From Nepenthes gracilis (Eukaryota > Streptophyta > Magnoliopsida > Caryophyllales > Nepenthaceae): a stretch of DNA of 64,000 nucleotides. The notes under the pieces are model-generated. The model was given only the letters and a program-made list of their open reading frames with translations. It was not told where the DNA came from and ran no database searches. The stretch spans positions 5,064,536 through 5,128,535 of the forward strand of contig BSYO01000014.1 of assembly GCA_033239525.1 (NCBI GenBank), written 5' to 3'. Each line of letters begins with the position of its first letter. Positions within the stretch are counted from its first letter, which is position 1. Of the stretch, positions 31,685 through 41,425 are shown piece by piece. The position numbers and the translations under genes were made by a program.

Positions 31685-32390
31685 TTTTTTTTTTTTGGTA
31701 AGTAATTAATTGTATTAAAATAAATTAAAATGTACAGAGAATGTGTTTTTTCCAAGTGTTTTGCCGACTAGGAAAAAGACACATAGGAAAAAAAAAGGGG
31801 GGAACCCCTAAATACATGACACAAGTCATAGAGGTCGCACCGACCAGATTGCAGAAAATCACCCCGGCTACGCACTCCGACCAAGGAGACAAAAAACATT
31901 CCAGCTAAAGAAGCACACCGGCAAATATCCCATCAGCTAAATGTACTCCGGAGAAAGTGCACTCCGGAATAAAGTACTTCAGCAATATCCACTCCGGAAA
32001 ATTCCACTCCGAAAAACTTCGAATAATGCACTTCAGTAAAAGTGCACCCCGGCAGAAAGAACTCCAGCAAGATCCACTACGGAAAAACTCCGGACGTTTG
32101 TATTTCAGCAAAAAAGGAACTCCGAAAAATAATCCCTCCGATTTTAGCACTCCGGAAGATTGCACTTCAGCAGAAAGAACTCCGGAAAAAATGCACTCCG
32201 GCAAAAAGAATTCCAGCAAATTTCACCCCGGAAAACATCGCACCGAGAAAATGTACTCCGGAAAAATGCACTCCAGCAGATAAAGAGCTCCGGAGAAGGG
32301 CATGCCGGAGCTCCGGAAAAGATCGCAGGAGGTCACTCCGGAATAGATCACTCCACTCCGTCCTACCGCTCCGGAAGATTGCGCTTCAGC
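31685..32390 (-). mobile_element. Minus-strand LINE-tail element carrying a CTCCGGAA minisatellite
   Basis: Left end is poly(T)-GGTAAGTAATTAATTG with a type-B hairpin (31742-31783: TGTGTTTTTTCC ... GGAAAAAGACACA). Right end adjoins the second copy of the target CATCTGCTGCTACCTTC (32391-32407; the first copy is at about 31669-31684). The segment between about 31890 and 32390 is a degenerate CACTCCGGAAAA repeat found nowhere else in the window. Confidence 0.8.
31890..32390. repeat. Degenerate CACTCCGGAAAA-type minisatellite
   Basis: About 20 variants of (T)GCACTCCGGAAAAA, with CTCCGGCAAAA, CTTCAGCA and CTCCAGCA alternatives, recur at irregular 12-30 bp spacing. Several frames stay open because of it: on the minus strand a frame at 32219-31905 repeats PECIFSGVLL-like blocks; on the plus strand 31957-32283 repeats MHSGK-like blocks. 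I regard these as by-products of the repeat. Confidence 0.8.
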
Positions 32391-33451
32391 CATCTGCTGC
32401 TACCTTCATCTGTAACTCGACGGAGAGTGATGAACTGCAGCTGGATGCGGTTGCTAAAGGTAGTAGTGCTGAGTTTCTCTTGCTGGAAATGACCCTGTGG
32501 TGTTGTTGAGCTGATGTCGTAACTGATGCAGCTCGGATTGATGGAGGGCATGCTCTTCATGTTGTTTTTTTTTGAGCTGTTCTGATTGCTGATGTTTATG
32601 AAGGGGGTGGGATGGTTGCTGGCCTGCTGGCGGCCCCCATGTGATTTGCTGACAGGGGCAGTGTTTCCGGTTTTGATGCGCAGCACGGCTGCTGCTGGAA
32701 TGTTGTGAGCTCTTCTTCTATGTGTGCTGTGAAGAATGGCCCATTCCATCTATTGAGGCTGCTGGAATTCCAGTTGCTCTCTGAATTTACTGCTATGCAA
32801 TGTGTGTTGTGCCGTTGTTGGTTGCCCAGGTGTGGCTCGTGAGGGATTCTCTCTGACTCTGTCCTCTGGTTGGTGTTGGGGTTGGTGGTGTAGCACTATG
32901 CTCCAATAATAGCTTTCGATGCTGCTGGTTGACCTGCTGATGCAATTCCCGATTTGGTCACAAGTGCCCTCTGTTAGCTCCCTAATCTCGATTTTCAGTG
33001 AGTTTAGCAGTCGCACGAAGGAAGTGAGGTCTTCTGCTGCTGGTTCCTGTTGAAGAAAATGAGGGCTTTCATGTTGAATGGACCCTGGTGGAGTAGCGTT
33101 ACTGACTTTTCTATGTTCTCCTTTACAGCCTAGCCACTTGCCTTGGGTAAAACTATGCTGGGTTTCCTTGATGATTTAGTGGGCTGTCCTGGGTGTATGG
33201 TCCTTCATGTGTTTGACTGATGCTGCTGCTGCTGTGGTTGGAGACGGTACTGCTTTGGGTGCAGCCGCTGGAAATGTGGCTTGCTGATACCCGTGAACAT
33301 CTGTTCCCACCATGGTGCTGGCATTTGACCCAGATGAAGCCAATGCTGGAAATGTGGTTTGATGCAGCGCTGTCCTTCCTGCTGCAGTGACCTGCAAATG
33401 CTGAGATAATCTGGTTGTTTCTTCCCCTGGCCGGATGAATGTGCTGGAGTT

Positions 33452-33473
33452 TTTTTTGTTTTTTTTTGGTAAG
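33452..33473 (-). mobile_element. Micro-insertion: 22 bp of LINE 3' end
   Basis: A T-rich run with one G followed by GGTAAG between two perfect 16-bp copies of TGAATGTGCTGGAGTT (33436-33451 and 33474-33489). Confidence 0.85.
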
Positions 33474-33855
33474 TGAATGTGCTGGAGTTGTTCTTGGCTG
33501 GATGAATGCGTGATGCTGATGAGTTGCTGAACCAGTTTTGTTGCATGGAGTGCTGCTGATGTTGCATGGTTTGGCGTGAGGAATGATCAGAGTTGTAGAA
33601 CTGACAGATGGGTCTCCAGTTTGCCTGAAGCTCCCATTGTTGTGCGGATCTGGAATTTGGGATTTTCCTTGCTGCTGCTGGAGTTTTACAGCAGCTGGTT
33701 TCTCTCGGTTTGCAGGGGAACGGAAAGCTGCACTTTCCCTCTGCGTTGTGTTGTAATTTTTCTTCATATTATATTGGTTCTGTAGTACGCTGGCCTCCTA
33801 GAGGCTTTTTTGTACCTTCGCCTGTACTAGTTGCTCGGGGTATGCCACAGCGGTT

Positions 33856-33897
33856 TATGTTTTATCCCCAAGTCAAAATACTTGGAGATAAAACATA
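33856..33897 (+). other. 3'-end hairpin, best-preserved type A copy
   Basis: TATGTTTTATCCCCAAGT pairs with ACTTGGAGATAAAACATA (one mismatch) around CAAAAT. It is preceded by GCTCGGGGTATGCCACAGC and CCTCCTAGAGG, giving three stems in series before the A tail. Confidence 0.85.
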
Positions 33898-35119
33898 GAT
33901 GTTGTAATTTTTTCTCCCATTAATCTAAAATTCTTACTTACCAAAAAAAAAAGGAGTTTTAAATCCGGTTTTATTGATGTCCCTAGGTTTCAGCATTATA
34001 TTGATGGTGTCAATACTGCCATGTGATAATAAGCTGTCAAAATTGCTTTGTTGTTGCACTCGGAGATTTCTGCTGCTGATTTCATTCACATGGTCCAGAT
34101 AGTAGGGATCGGTGTGAATATCCTGCTGTTTCTTGTGATGCACTATTGGTGCATTTGATGCTTCTCGGTTTTGTCAATGGCCTTGATGGGGTTGGTTGGT
34201 GGAAAGACACTTCAATGCTGCTATTTTGGCATTCTCTCTGTGGAGTGCTGGGATTGAGCTTGGTTGCTGATTTTTGCTAGTTCGGTTGTCATTGTTGGAG
34301 TGGGTGGTTGTGATGCTAATTTCAGTTGGCCTGTCTGCATTAACAAGATGTTGCAGGAGCCGCAGCTTTTGTACTTAGCATCCTTTTGTACTTAGCATCC
34401 TTGCTGTCCTGTGGCGTTGTGTTGCTGAAGAATGATGAGATTGCCTAATATACTCGATGCTGTAGGGTGAGCACCGAACTTATCTGGACTGCTGTTTGCT
34501 GTATGCTGAAGCCAGACGTAAACCAAGAAGGCAAATGGTTGCTGCAGGAGCCATCTGCTGGTGTTGGGGGCATTGGAAATCTTGGAGTAGCTCTCAGTCT
34601 TGCTGAAATCGATGCTGAACAGCATTAACACTAGATGTAAATTGTCTGGGCTGGGGTTTCTGCTGCCCGGATGCTGCTGGTGTTTGCTGGTTTAGAATGT
34701 GCCGGCTACTTGTATTGAAGTTTCTATTTAGTGGTTGCTGGAGCTGATGTTGCTGAAATTTCGGATCTGGATTTTTGCACTGCTGCAGATGCTTTGGGCT
34801 GTTTTTTTCTAGTCTATGAAGGCTGGCATGGATGTTACCCGTTTGCTGTGTGACTCATGTTAATTTGGCAGCGACGGTTGTTGAGTTGGTTCATTTATTT
34901 TTTTGTATTTTCTGATGTATTTGTTGCTCGGGGTATGCCCCAGCGGTTTATGTTTTTACTCCAAGTCAAAATACTTGGAGTTAAAACATAGATTCTGTAA
35001 TATTTTTCTCCCTATAATCCAAAACACTTACTTACCAAAAAAAAAAAAAAAGATGGTCAAATTCCTGTGGCGTTATTTGGCCTTGCTTCTGCAGTGGCTT
35101 GCATCAGGCTGATTTGTTT

Positions 35120-35490
35120 TGTCTGCCAAAATGCCGATTTTGATTTGGTGCCCATAAGTCGATTCTGAATGCCGATTTCATCCGGCGTGCAAAATGCCGA
35201 GTTGGATTTGCTGCCCAAATGCCGATTGGATTTGCTGCCCAAAAGCCGATTTGGTTTCGCGGCCCATTTGCCGATTTCGAATTGAGGCCGGGTATGTATT
35301 TACAGACTTGTTATGACAATTGCTGAGGTGGTCTTACAGGTGCCAATTTGGACTGCGCTTCAAATAGCCGATTTGGATTTGAATGTGAAATGCCGATTTC
35401 GTTTTGCATCTCAAGTGCCGATTTGGACTTAAATGTGAATTGCCGATTTCTATTTGCATCCCAAGTGCCGATCTCGCTTGCTGTAGCTTC
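35120..35490 (+). repeat. Degenerate TGCCGATTT repeats
   Basis: At least ten copies of TGCCGATTT or close variants, spaced mostly about 25-40 bp and joined by TTTGGATTTG, GCATCCCAAG and CATCTCAAG linkers. They lie in 3'UTR-type DNA of the layer-3 element (or of a nested element with an unplaced left end). The same motif marks the 3'UTR at 24300-24790. Confidence 0.75.
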
Positions 35491-35563
35491 CGATTGCTTT
35501 GCCCGATTTGGTCTGTGGAAGATGACCGGTCTGAGTTTTGGTTGGATGGATCTGGCTGAAGTG

Positions 35564-36199
35564 AGGCTCTGGTGATGCTGAATCTCAGCATGCGTGATTA
35601 TGAACTGTGCCCTTCCTGCTGCAAGCTGCTATTGCTTGGTGAAGATTGCCTACTGTTGAATTTCTGCAACATGTTCGATGATGCTGATTTCAACAGTGAG
35701 GCTCCGGGATCTCCTGTTGCACAGGTGGTCCATGGCTATGTGGTGCTGCACCTAAATCGGCTATATGATCTGCCTGTGGTCCATGTTGGCAATGTGCATT
35801 CGGATGATACCATACCCATGCTGCTGCTGCTATTTTTGAACTGGAGTGGCAGTGCCTTTTTGCTATATTTCCATCGTTTCTCGGCTGTCCTATGAGGGTG
35901 TTTTAGCACGTTGCCGTGGCTGATGGATGTCTCGTTTTTGCTGTTATTTGCTGTTAGTCTTGGTAGTATCTAAGTTTGTTTCTGCTTGTCTATTAGGACA
36001 AATTTCATGTTTTGTTTGCTGTTAGTCCTTCCCTCTTAGAGGTTTATTTTGAGTCATTCTTTGATGTACCAGCTGCTCGGGGTATGCCCTAGCGTTTTAT
36101 GTTCTAACTCTAAGTCAAAAAATTTGGAGTTATAACATAGCTTTTGTAAATTTTTCTCCCGTTAATCCAAAATACACACTTACTTACAAAAAAAAAAAA
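35564..36199 (+). mobile_element. 5'-truncated LINE-family insertion
   Basis: A 636-bp insert with the perfect 16-bp TSD GGATCTGGCTGAAGTG (35548-35563 and 36200-36215). It ends with CCTCTTAGAGG, GCTCGGGGTATGCCCTAGC, a hairpin GTTCTAACTCTAAGT / AATTTGGAGTTATAAC, and poly(A). Confidence 0.9.
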
Positions 36200-36215
36200 G
36201 GATCTGGCTGAAGTG

Positions 36216-36443
36216 GATGATGCTGCTGATGTGGATTCTTAACGGTTCTGTTTGATGTAAGCCAGTTTTGGTTTATGTTTTTTTTCTTTTTTTTTCGATT
36301 CCATGACTCTGGTGATGGTGATGCTCGGGGCATGCCCTAGCTTGTTGTTCTACCTGTAAGTCGGTAAAACACTTGGAGTTAGAACATCATTGTGTAATTT
36401 TATTATTTTTTTTAATTCAATTTACTTACCAAAAAAAAAAAAG
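36216..36443 (+). other. 3' end with type-B tail, internal to the layer-3 unit
   Basis: TGCTG-rich sequence, then GCTCGGGGCATGCCCTAGC and a hairpin at 36347-36385 (GTTCTACCTGTAAGT / ACTTGGAGTTAGAAC), TTTACTTACC and poly(A). No TSD partner was found for the following GAATTTTAGGCCTTCC. Confidence 0.7.
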
Positions 36444-37355
36444 AATTTTAGGCCTTCCATGCTGGTCTTTGCTGCTGTGCTTCTGCTTTGCACTACTGTA
36501 GCCTGTAGTGGCAAATTGCTGACGCAACTAGTGCTGTTGGTGGCTGTAAGCGACTGTGCTGTGGTATTTCTTTGCAGTGCAGTAATTGGTGGTGATCTTG
36601 TTGTTGCCCAGTGCTGCATATAACCGGTTAGCAAAATTGCTGATGCTGGGCATTTATTTGGGCTGCTGTTTACTTGCCATAAAGGATGTTTGGCCTAGGA
36701 ATATTGTTGGAATTGGCCCTGGATGCCACGTTTTTTAATGCAGTGTGGACTTTTGCTGTTTACTGTAATGGGCCTTTCGCTGAAGTGCTGATTGGCTCTT
36801 GGATCTTCTGCCTGGAATTCTCTGCAGAATTGCAGATTGCATGCTGGGATATTGCTGGTTGCTGGCCTCCTCATGCTTCATTGGCGTTGTATGTTGCAGT
36901 GTGCTTGAGGTGTGTTGTGCTATGATATGCTTTGTTGAGATGCAGAATGCTGGGTTTCTAGGGTGCTGTATTGCAGAATGCAGTACGTATTGTTGTGATG
37001 CTGTTCCGCACCTTTAGTTGCCGGGAGTTGCAGCTGGGCCTGTTGATGGTTGCTGGCTTCATCATGCTTCACCGTCGAAGGTGTGGGGCTAGAATCAAAT
37101 GTATTGCCCTAAATTGGCATGTTTTTTTGTTTTGGAACTGCTTTACTGATGTTAGAGTAGTTTGTTTGTACTGCACGAATACCAGCATTTTTGTCTCTCT
37201 GTTGGTTTCATTCGTTGTATCAGAGTGCTCGGGGCATGCCCTAGCATTTATGGTTTATCCCCTAGTCGGAATAACACAAGGAGAATAAACCATTAATTGT
37301 AAATTTTTTTCTCCCACTAATCCAAATCACTTACTTACCAAAAAAAAACAAAAAA
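36444..37355 (+). other. 3'UTR-type sequence with terminal tail of the layer-3 unit
   Basis: TGCTG-rich sequence without a credible ORF, ending in GCTCGGGGCATGCCCTAGC, a divergent hairpin (37251-37292, TGGTTTATCC / GGAGAATAAACCA), CTTACTTACC and an A-rich tail that adjoins the 16-bp TSD shared with 7353-7368. Confidence 0.7.
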
Positions 37356-37371
37356 GATGCAGTGGGTTGCT

Positions 37372-37753
37372 TGCAACTGTCATGGGCTGCTGTTGTATGG
37401 TGATTACCTCTGTTTTTCGCTGTATGCTGAAGTGCTGGGCTGAAGATGTAGTCTTGGACTCTTTTGCTGGTTCTGGCGCAATCAACTGCCGGTGCTGCTG
37501 GTTTGGATGAGCCTCAGACAGTGTGTCCTTCCTGTTGAATGGGATGGGGGTGCCCGTGCACTGGCTTAGGACGTTTTGGTTGAGGCGCTGATGAGCTGGC
37601 CCTGGTCTTGTTTGGTTGCAATAGTTTCCTATGTTGCAGTAGATCTTATTCCGTCTTTTGCCAGCATGTGTCTTTGATTGGCTGTTGTAGTGGCATAGGT
37701 TATGTAATTTTTTTCTTCCATAAATTCAAAATACTTACTTACCAAAAAAAAAA
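37372..37753 (+). mobile_element. Non-coding LINE derivative, 3' half (layer 2)
   Basis: Continues 6664-7352; 37372-37490 is homologous to 13510-13620 of a sister element. It ends in AAATACTTACTTACC and poly(A), lacking the long hairpin, so this tail seems internally deleted. It is followed by the TSD at 37754-37768. Confidence 0.8.
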
Positions 37754-37768
37754 GGTATGCCCTAACAG

Positions 37769-37868
37769 GTTATGTTTTATCCTTAAGTCAAAATTCTTAG
37801 TGATAAAACATCAATTTTGTAATTTTTTCTCTCTTTAATCCAAAATACTTACTTACCAAAAAAAAAAA
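37769..37868 (+). mobile_element. Right part of the outermost LINE-tail insertion (layer 1)
   Basis: Carries the hairpin TATGTTTTATCCTTAAGT / TCTTAGTGATAAAACAT, CTTACTTACC and poly(A). It completes the tail begun at 6640-6663 and abuts the gypsy TSD GAGACTT. Confidence 0.85.
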
Positions 37869-37875
37869 GAGACTT

Positions 37876-38755
37876 CATGGAGTTCCTGCCTCTATTGTGT
37901 TTGATAGAGATCCATGTTTTGTCTCGAGATTTTGGGAGAGCTTGCATAAGGAGTTGGGGACAGAGTTAAAGTTCAGTACTGTGTATCACCCCCAAACCGA
38001 TGGCCAATCTGAGCGTACCATTCAGATTCTCTCAAGCACATGTTGAGGGCCTCTGTTTTGGAGATAAAAGGAACATGGGATACTTACCTGGCGCTAGCTG
38101 AATTCACTTATAATAACAGTTACCGAGCTAGTATCGGCATGGCACCTTTGAGGCATTGTAACAGGAGAAAGTGTAGGTCCCTGATTCATTGGAAGGAGAC
38201 CGGAGACAAAAGGATTTTGGGCCCGAAAATTGTAAAAGAGACAGCAGAGTCTAAGGTGATTCATGACAATTTGAAGGTTGCTCAGAGCCGACAGAAAAAT
38301 TGTGCGGATAGGCAAAGGATAGAATTGAGTTTCGAGGTAGGAGATCTTGGGTTTCTAAAGGTCCGCCATCCAAGGGCACATTCCAATTTGGAGTAAAGGG
38401 AAAGTTGAAGCCCCGGTTTATTAGCTCTTTTGAGATTTTGGAAAGGATTGGGGAGGTGGCCTATAGGTTGGCGTTACCACCTAATCTGACGGGCGTACAT
38501 GATTTGTTTCATGTATCGATGCTTCGAAAGTACGTCCACGATCCAGCGCATGTGATTGACTATAGATCTTTATCTTTTGACAAGGATTTGTCCTATATTG
38601 AGGAACTGCTGCAAATTTTAAATCGAAAGGATCAGAAGTTGCGAACGAAGTCCATCCCCCTGGTGAAAGTGCTTTGGAGAAATCAATCGCCGGAAGAGGC
38701 CAATTGGGAGCGCGAAGAGGAGATCCAAAGCAAGTATCCTCACTTGTTCCCTTGA
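37876..38755 (+). pseudogene. Ty3/gypsy integrase core end and chromodomain-like C-terminus
   Basis: Continues the integrase at the exact codon after 6639: [12 protein letters not shown] holds the second catalytic aspartate and [10 protein letters not shown] the glutamate, completing D,D,E. A frameshift near 38030 leads to LALAEFTYNNSYRASIGMAP, another near 38395 to FISSFEILERIGEVAYRLALP and the GPY/F-like HDLFHVSMLRKY motif. The last part (IPLVKVLWRNQSPEEANWERE to KYPHLFP) matches the chromodomain-like end of chromoviral integrases, thought to guide insertion to heterochromatin. It stops at 38755. It is non-functional: frameshifts, a missing 5' half and a 31-kb interruption. Confidence 0.9.
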
Positions 38756-38792
38756 GGTATGTAGTTTACTCAATTTCGATGACGAAATTTCT

Positions 38793-38807
38793 TTAAGTGG
38801 GGGAGAG
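38793..38807 (+). promoter_or_regulatory. Polypurine tract of the gypsy element
   Basis: TTAAGTGGGGGAGAG immediately precedes the TG of the 3' LTR (TGTGAGGACCCGG). This is the usual plus-strand priming site for second-strand DNA synthesis. Confidence 0.8.
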
Positions 38808-38949
38808 TGTGAGGACCCGGAACCGAAAACGTGATAACTAGGTGTAATTAAGATGATTAATATAATTAAGAGGCTAAGTATGTAATGAACAAGTGTTTGT
38901 TGAAAGCAAAAGTGGAAAAAATGCCCGAGTTCAGCAAACAGCTGAACGG

Positions 38950-39130
38950 GCGCCGCTGCACGCCGGAGCGGCTGCAGCAAGCGGAAAATCCAGTAGCAGC
39001 CCCGCTCGCCGAGCGCCTACTGGCCGCTCGAGTGTATTTAACAGAATGTAGCCCGCTCGACGCTCGCCCGTTGGCCGCTTGAGCGAGAAAAATAGAATGT
39101 CACCCGCTCGCTGAGCGCTCGAGCGCTGCC
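38950..39130 (+). repeat. GCTCG/GAGCG repeats in LTR U3
   Basis: Two to three imperfect units of about 50-60 bp, each with CCCGCTCG, GGCCGCT and GAATGTA/GAATGTC, just upstream of the TATA box. They may be enhancer-like U3 repeats. Confidence 0.65.
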
Positions 39131-39165
39131 CTGACTTTTTGCCCGTGTTTTTGCTTCGTTTATGT

Positions 39166-39173
39166 TATAAAAG
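39166..39173 (+). promoter_or_regulatory. TATA box of the gypsy LTR
   Basis: TATAAAAG within TTATGTTATAAAAGGG, downstream of the U3 repeats and followed by a purine-rich GAGAGAGAG leader. This is the position expected for the LTR Pol II promoter. Confidence 0.75.
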
Positions 39174-40308
39174 GGAGGAGAAAAGGAAAAAGAGAGAGAG
39201 AGAGAACAGAGCACGCACGAAAGAGAGGAAAAAGAAGAAGAAGAGAGGAGAAGAAGGGGAAAATCTCTAATTCCAACCTACACTCGGTAAAATAACGGTA
39301 GATCGAGCCAAGGCAAGTGTACCTCGGACGTTGTTTTTTCGTTTTTACCGATTCTCTTGCTTTAAAGTTGATGAAAATATTGCGAAAATGATGTTAATGC
39401 ATGTTTAAAGTACATGAAGCATGTTTCCTTCAATTAATCGGTTAGATTTTGTGTTTATCCATGTTTATTACAAAATTTGGCTTCGATTTTGTGAATGAGC
39501 ATAAAAATAGTGTTCAATTTCTCTTAAAAAGTATGTGATAAACCCTAGCTCAAAAATGTGGTGTAGTTTGAGTAAATTTCATGATTTAATATATATGCAT
39601 GGCATCTATGACATTAATTTCACGAAATATGTACATGTAAGCGATCGATTTGAGTTCGAAGGTTTTGGCGAAACCCTATGTACGAAAATGAAGAGGTTTT
39701 GTTGTGTTTTAACCGTTGCTTCTGTTATATGAAAGTTAATTGACATCGAAATGAAGCTTCTAGTATAATTTGTTTCTGAAAATATGTACCGACCTGTACC
39801 GATGAAATTTCCAAGTATACTTAAAATTAGCTGAAAGTATATTGTGAAAGTCTGATTTCGAAAAAGGAGTTCTTGATAAAGAGATGGTTTCTGTTACAGT
39901 TATTTTAGGACCCGGGACAGACTACAGTCCGGACAGGTTCTCCGGCATGCCTTAGGACATTATGGTGGTAATCGAGGATAACTCTGTCCATGGAGTTATT
40001 TGTGGTTCGCCCTGCCCTCGGGGCGTTACGGTCAGGAGGAATTACCATCACTGGCCTACCTTCTGGTGGCATACCGTACCGATCCCGTGAGATGGGATAC
40101 CCATATGACAGTTACAGGCCTTAGATTGTGTGGAGTGAACACAATCTATCATCGATTATTCGCCCCTCAGCTGGTAGGGTACACTGGCAGGGTCTGTACT
40201 GATATATTGCGAAGTACTGTTCACTCTTTTACCGATATGTTATGTTACCGTATCGATTACCGAATATGAAGTACTGATCACCGATATGTTGAGTTATGAA
40301 GTATCGAT

Positions 40309-40331
40309 CTTAATTACTTACCAGAAAAAAA
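40309..40331 (+). mobile_element. Micro-insertion: 23 bp of LINE 3' end
   Basis: CTTAATTACTTACC-AGAAAAAAA between two 11-bp copies of GAAGTATCGAT (40298-40308 and 40332-40342), within the gypsy LTR. Confidence 0.8.
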
Positions 40332-40399
40332 GAAGTATCGATGACTGTTTATAGTTTACCGAATACTGTGCACCGATTACTGCTTACCGTCTTCCGTTT

Positions 40400-41028
40400 T
40401 TTTTGGTAAGTTAATGAATTGAATGAAATAAAATTACAAAAACGGTGTTCTATTTCTAAGTGTTTTGCCAACTTAGATTTAGAACAACGTGCTAGGGCAT
40501 ACCCCGAGCAATACCATGAAAAAAATCATGAACCGAGATACAGAAATGAAGAAAAACTTCAACTAGGTGAAATTTTCGAAGATAGACAGAAGGCTACCTG
40601 GCCCTACACCTATACATACTAAAAAACATAAAAGCCACCATAGTAGCAACAAATTGGGAAGTTCCAGCCACATCTTCAATCCGGGAGGCCCAAGAGAAGC
40701 AGCCACCCGTTCCAAATAGCCTCCGATTCAGCCTGCAGCAAACAGTGGCCAGCCATATCCAGCTCCACCCTCAACACATTCAGCACAAACTGCATGAGCT
40801 TCGTATACAGGCAACTGAGCAAAACTGCCCATTCCATTATCAGCAGCGGCAAAGCATCCAATGCATCAACCAACATACTGGCAAAACAGATGCACAATAC
40901 TGCTGCAGCTAAAGCAGCAACATATCAGCATGGTGCATAGAGGGTCTCAGATTGACAGGAGCAATCCAGCAGCAAGCAACATAGACCAAAACCCAATCCA
41001 CCCACAGCAATAGCTATGGCAGAGAAAA
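40400..41028 (-). mobile_element. 5'-truncated LINE-family insertion, minus strand (tail type B)
   Basis: A 629-bp insert with the 16-bp TSD TTACCGTCTTCCGTTT (40384-40399 and 41029-41044). The tail hairpin complement at 40447-40485 (GTTCTATTTCTAAGT / ACTTAGATTTAGAAC) is perfectly paired with a sequence differing from type A. Confidence 0.9.
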
Positions 41029-41425
41029 TTACCGTCTTCCGTTTGTTAATTAAAGGTTACTAATTTCTATTTACCAACTACTGATTTCTGATTCTGTAGT
41101 ATAATACCGTCAAAGTATGTTTTCTCTATTTTTGGGATTATCTTCTGATTAACCGTTCTGTTTATATATAGTTACATGATCATTCTGCATCACCGTTTTA
41201 CTGCTCATGTGCATATACCTTGCTGGGCCTCAGCTCACTATTTTATTATTTTTTCTCCTATCAGATGAGATAGTAGAGCTACTGCCTGATGAGAAAGAGT
41301 AGACATAAAGGTGTTGTTTGAAGACTTTTGGGAACCTTAGCACATTGGAGCTGTTTTTGAAGAGCTTGTTGATGTGAAGGCTTAGCTGAAATTGTGATTT
41401 TTGTATACTGACTTTATGTTTATAG

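Larger units (their letters stand above)
31121..33951 (+). mobile_element. 5'-truncated LINE-family insertion with nested minus element
   Basis: TSD AGGAGTTTTAAATCCGGT, 18 bp perfect (31103-31120 and 33952-33969). The body is TGCTG-rich 3'UTR-type sequence ending with CCTCCTAGAGG, GCTCGGGGTATGCCACAGC, a perfect-looking long hairpin (33856-33897), CTTACTTACC and poly(A). It hosts the minus-strand insert at about 31685-32390 and a micro-insertion at 33452. Confidence 0.9.
25230..35052 (+). mobile_element. 5'-truncated LINE (ORF2 C-terminus), split by nested insertions
   Basis: TSD GATGATCAAATTCCTGTGG / GATGGTCAAATTCCTGTGG (25211-25229 and 35053-35071, 18 of 19). It begins in the connector between RT and zf-RVT. 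Its 3'UTR is in pieces (26212-26545, 30522-31102, 33970-35052) because of the insertions at 26556-30511 and 31121-33951. It ends with GCTCGGGGTATGCCCCAGC, a hairpin TTTTACTCCAAGT / ACTTGGAGTTAAAA, CTTACTTACC and poly(A). Confidence 0.9.
7369..37355 (+). mobile_element. ORF1-only LINE derivative (layer 3), split by many insertions
   Basis: Flanked by a perfect 16-bp TSD GATGCAGTGGGTTGCT (7353-7368 and 37356-37371). It opens with the palindrome GAGAGAATCTCTCTC and the AATTCGAATTC motif, then a broken ORF1 (7462-8785) and a TGCTG-rich 3'UTR scattered over 8786-8981, 11269-12129, 21276-21314, 25113-25210, 35072-35547 and 36216-36443. No ORF2 belonging to it is found. Two tails occur at its right end (36322-36443 and 37226-37355); only the second adjoins the TSD. 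Net length without nested DNA is about 4.3 kb. Confidence 0.75.

Noticed and set aside
31905..32283. Repetitive proteins with PECIFSGV-like or MHSGK-like blocks
   Set aside because: Both strands are open because of the minisatellite itself; there is no start signal or independent evidence of translation.
33153..33767. Minus-strand frame of 204 codons, Gln/Ser/His-rich
   Set aside because: It is the antisense of the same TGCTG-rich sequence and is interrupted in sister copies; no domain or start context supports it.
31685..37871. CRISPR-like or satellite arrays suggested by repeated short blocks
   Set aside because: Repeats are degenerate with irregular spacing, and the recurring tail blocks are LINE 3' ends with poly(A) and TSDs.
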